Virus record (IMG/VR): IMGVR_UViG_3300049830_000126
Span: 1 to 37,957 of that record
DNA length: 37,957 nt
Strand: one strand, 5' to 3'
DNA from: a virus
Shown: piece by piece, positions 36,448 to 37,957 of the stretch
Position numbering within the stretch: position 1 is the stretch's first letter
How the letters are laid out: every line of letters starts with the position of its first letter
Notes under the pieces: model-generated
Seen by the model: only the letters and a program-made list of their open reading frames with translations
Databases searched by the model: none
Told to the model about the DNA's origin: nothing
Position numbers and translations under genes: made by a program

Positions 36448-37957
36448 CTAGCTGGAAAACTGCGTCAAGACAGGACGAACGGCCGGCGGCACCGCGGCAG
36501 TGGCCGGGATGTAGTGCGCAGTGTGGTGCGTGCCAGCTATGAGTTCTCCCTTGTAAGCATTGGCTTGCGCCGCGATGTTGTTCGCATCCGGCTGAGCGTA
36601 GTGGGCCTTGGCGTTGCCGAGCGCCCACAAGAACACCAATTCGCTATCGAGCGTCGTGGTGTCGCTGTCGTTGACGAAGCTGAGCAGGCCGAAGTGGCCA
36701 CGCATCCACATGTAGTACGTCTGATCGGGCGCCGGGTAAATCTCGATGCCCTGTCGGATGTCGTAGCGCGCCGGACGCCACGGGGTCTGCACCATCGTGA
36801 ACAGCTGCGGGTCTATACCTTGCAGCATCGGGTACCACACGTTACGTGTGTCCTGAATGCCGACCCACTCAATCTTTTTGTTCGGATCGAGATGGTAGTT
36901 CGACAGCACGTCCTCATCGTTGTCGAGCAACGAGTAGAAGCGCTGCCCTGGCACCAGTTCCCACCGGAAGAAACGGCGCGTATGCAGCGACGCGAAGCGG
37001 CGGTACAGGAAGTTCTGCGCGCCGAACAGCTGGTCGTTGCAGAATGCGGCCATACCGGGCGGCGGGTTCATGGCCTGAGCTGCGAAGCCGAGGCGGATCA
37101 GCAGGCGCTGCCGAAGCTGCGCGAGCGTCGCTGAGGGTACGCCCGAGAAGTCGAGACGCTGCGCGTTGTACCCGGTCGGATTGAACGGGATCGGCACGTT
37201 GTAAACGTTCGGCTGTGTCTTGTTGCGCGTGATTGACACCGCGACGTTGGTGAACACAGCACCCGTCGTGATAGTTCCACCAACAAACGAGACGCTAACG
37301 ATGATGCCGGTAGCGCCGGCTAGCGGTACGTTGATGACGCCAGATTGCGGCGATTGCCCGCCGCCGAGCTGCACCGTCGTAACAGTGGCACCGGCGTTGA
37401 TCGAGTACGACAGGAACGGCACGCTACCGTCGGCTGAATACTGCGAAATCTGCCACTCAAGCGCCATCGTGCCGGTGGCCGCGAGCGTCGCGTCGCCTAT
37501 GAACTGAATCGGGTTCGTGAGTGGGCTGCCGAACGGCACCGTCGTCGGCGTGAAGTTCTGCGTGTAGAGCGCAATACCAGTCGTGAAGCGGAAATCGTCG
37601 ATCGCGCCGAGGAAGTCGCCGCCTTGCCCTGCGATGCCGCCGAGAAATTGGTTGATGGCGCCGCTGCGATCGCTGAGCGCGCCGGCATACGTTGCCTGCC
37701 CAACCAGCACGCCGCCGACGAACAGATAGAAATTGCTACCGTAACGCACAGCAGCCACATGCACCCAAGTATTCGCCGGGATGATGCTATTCGCAGTGAT
37801 AGACACAACCGTAGTTGATGTCTGATTCTGACACGTCATGGTCAACGCGCGTGGGAAGGTGCCAGTCGTTAACAGATTGAGCGAGTCATTCGTGCCGCCG
37901 GCGCCGTTCCAGATCGGGCTGTTGCTCGCGCCCGCACCGTCCATGTACAGGAAGCAT
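36448..37957 (-). CDS. Tail adaptor protein fused to a LamG-like lectin domain (5' end outside window)
   Basis: Reading frame is open to the window edge, so the true start lies beyond it. The visible N-terminal part is a laminin-G/concanavalin-A-like sandwich (SIIPANTWVHVAAVRYGSNF, LFVGGVLVGQATYAGALSDR, GAIDDFRFTTGIALYTQNFT). After a beta linker comes an adaptor-type C-terminal half (LAQLRQRLLIRLGFAAQAMN, FNDQ-like FCNDQLFGAQNFLYRRFASL, RRFFRWELVPGQRFYSL, ELVFLWALGNAKAHYAQPDA) like the head-tail connectors of T7 gp11/P22 gp4. A lectin domain on a connector is unusual. Fold calls are by motif style. Confidence 0.7.
   Translation of the reverse strand, partial: CFLYMDGAGASNSPIWNGAGGTNDSLNLLTTGTFPRALTMTCQNQTSTTVVSITANSIIPANTWVHVAAVRYGSNFYLFVGGVLVGQATYAGALSDRSGAINQFLGGIAGQGGDFLGAIDDFRFTTGIALYTQNFTPTTVPFGSPLTNPIQFIGDATLAATGTMALEWQISQYSADGSVPFLSYSINAGATVTTVQLGGGQSPQSGVINVPLAGATGIIVSVSFVGGTITTGAVFTNVAVSITRNKTQPNVYNVPIPFNPTGYNAQRLDFSGVPSATLAQLRQRLLIRLGFAAQAMNPPPGMAAFCNDQLFGAQNFLYRRFASLHTRRFFRWELVPGQRFYSLLDNDEDVLSNYHLDPNKKIEWVGIQDTRNVWYPMLQGIDPQLFTMVQTPWRPARYDIRQGIEIYPAPDQTYYMWMRGHFGLLSFVNDSDTTTLDSELVFLWALGNAKAHYAQPDANNIAAQANAYKGELIAGTHHTAHYIPATAAVPPAVRPVLTQFSS

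Noticed and set aside
35117-36451. Long 444-aa frame on the plus strand
   Set aside because: Lies wholly antisense to the nozzle gene, Arg-rich with no domain; a shadow of the GC-rich third positions.
1-37957. tRNA genes, phage RNA polymerase, diversity-generating retroelement, insertion sequences
   Set aside because: No cloverleaf, RNA polymerase motif, reverse transcriptase motif or transposase was seen on reading the window, although small or diverged copies could be missed by eye.

Overview
The window looks like most of the genome of a tailed phage with a short (podovirus-type) tail, with GC-rich codons typical of a proteobacterial host. I cannot name the host. The evidence is a split terminase, a T7/P22-like tail adaptor and nozzle, a row of internal virion (ejection) proteins, a collagen-like fibre, a holin/lysozyme cassette and a complete phage replication module. 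No integrase, RNA polymerase, tRNA or CRISPR array was seen, so transcription must rely on host RNA polymerase. Portal, scaffold and major capsid genes are missing. They would fit beyond the two window ends, because genes at both edges read leftward and a late block running off one edge would re-enter from the other if the map is circular or permuted.

Layout. Positions 1-2799 (minus strand) hold the packaging operon: a membrane protein, a 68-aa protein, small terminase, terminase ATPase, a 52-aa ORF, terminase nuclease and the start of one more gene. Positions 2800-3576 are a divergent control region with no convincing gene. It holds four exact and one near-exact sigma-54-type (-24/-12) motifs on both strands, a 20-bp tandem repeat, a TGGGACA half-site array and an AT-rich stretch. 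Positions 3577-9849 (plus) hold about 20 very small genes chained by ATGA/GTGA overlaps; most are unrecognised and the last is a Cro-like HTH protein. Positions 9857-19218 (plus) hold the replication module: primase-helicase, AT-hook protein, RecB/Cas4-like nuclease (DUF2800), ssDNA-binding protein (DUF2815), family A DNA polymerase and VRR-NUC nuclease, with small genes between them and a strongly structured 220-bp gap at 12597-12818. Positions 19215-24585 (plus) hold a cytosine methyltransferase-like protein, a SNF2-type helicase, a cupin-like protein, a DUF5664 nucleotide pyrophosphohydrolase-like protein, three small proteins sharing a C-terminal tail, a metallophosphoesterase and an HslV-like Ntn hydrolase. 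Positions 24515-37957 (minus) hold the late block: reading leftward, tail adaptor, nozzle, GNAT-like internal protein, ejection proteins, collagen-like fibre, further virion proteins, two membrane lysis proteins and a GH24 lysozyme.

How it works together (inference). The control region fires two divergent operons. The rightward operon makes host-directed small proteins first and then the replisome; the leftward operons make packaging, virion and lysis proteins. The observations most worth following are the sigma-54-type promoter array, the terminase split around a 52-aa ORF, the candidate structured RNA at 12611-12786, and a shared C-terminal tail, LG(D/E/N)(E/Q)F, on four phage proteins.
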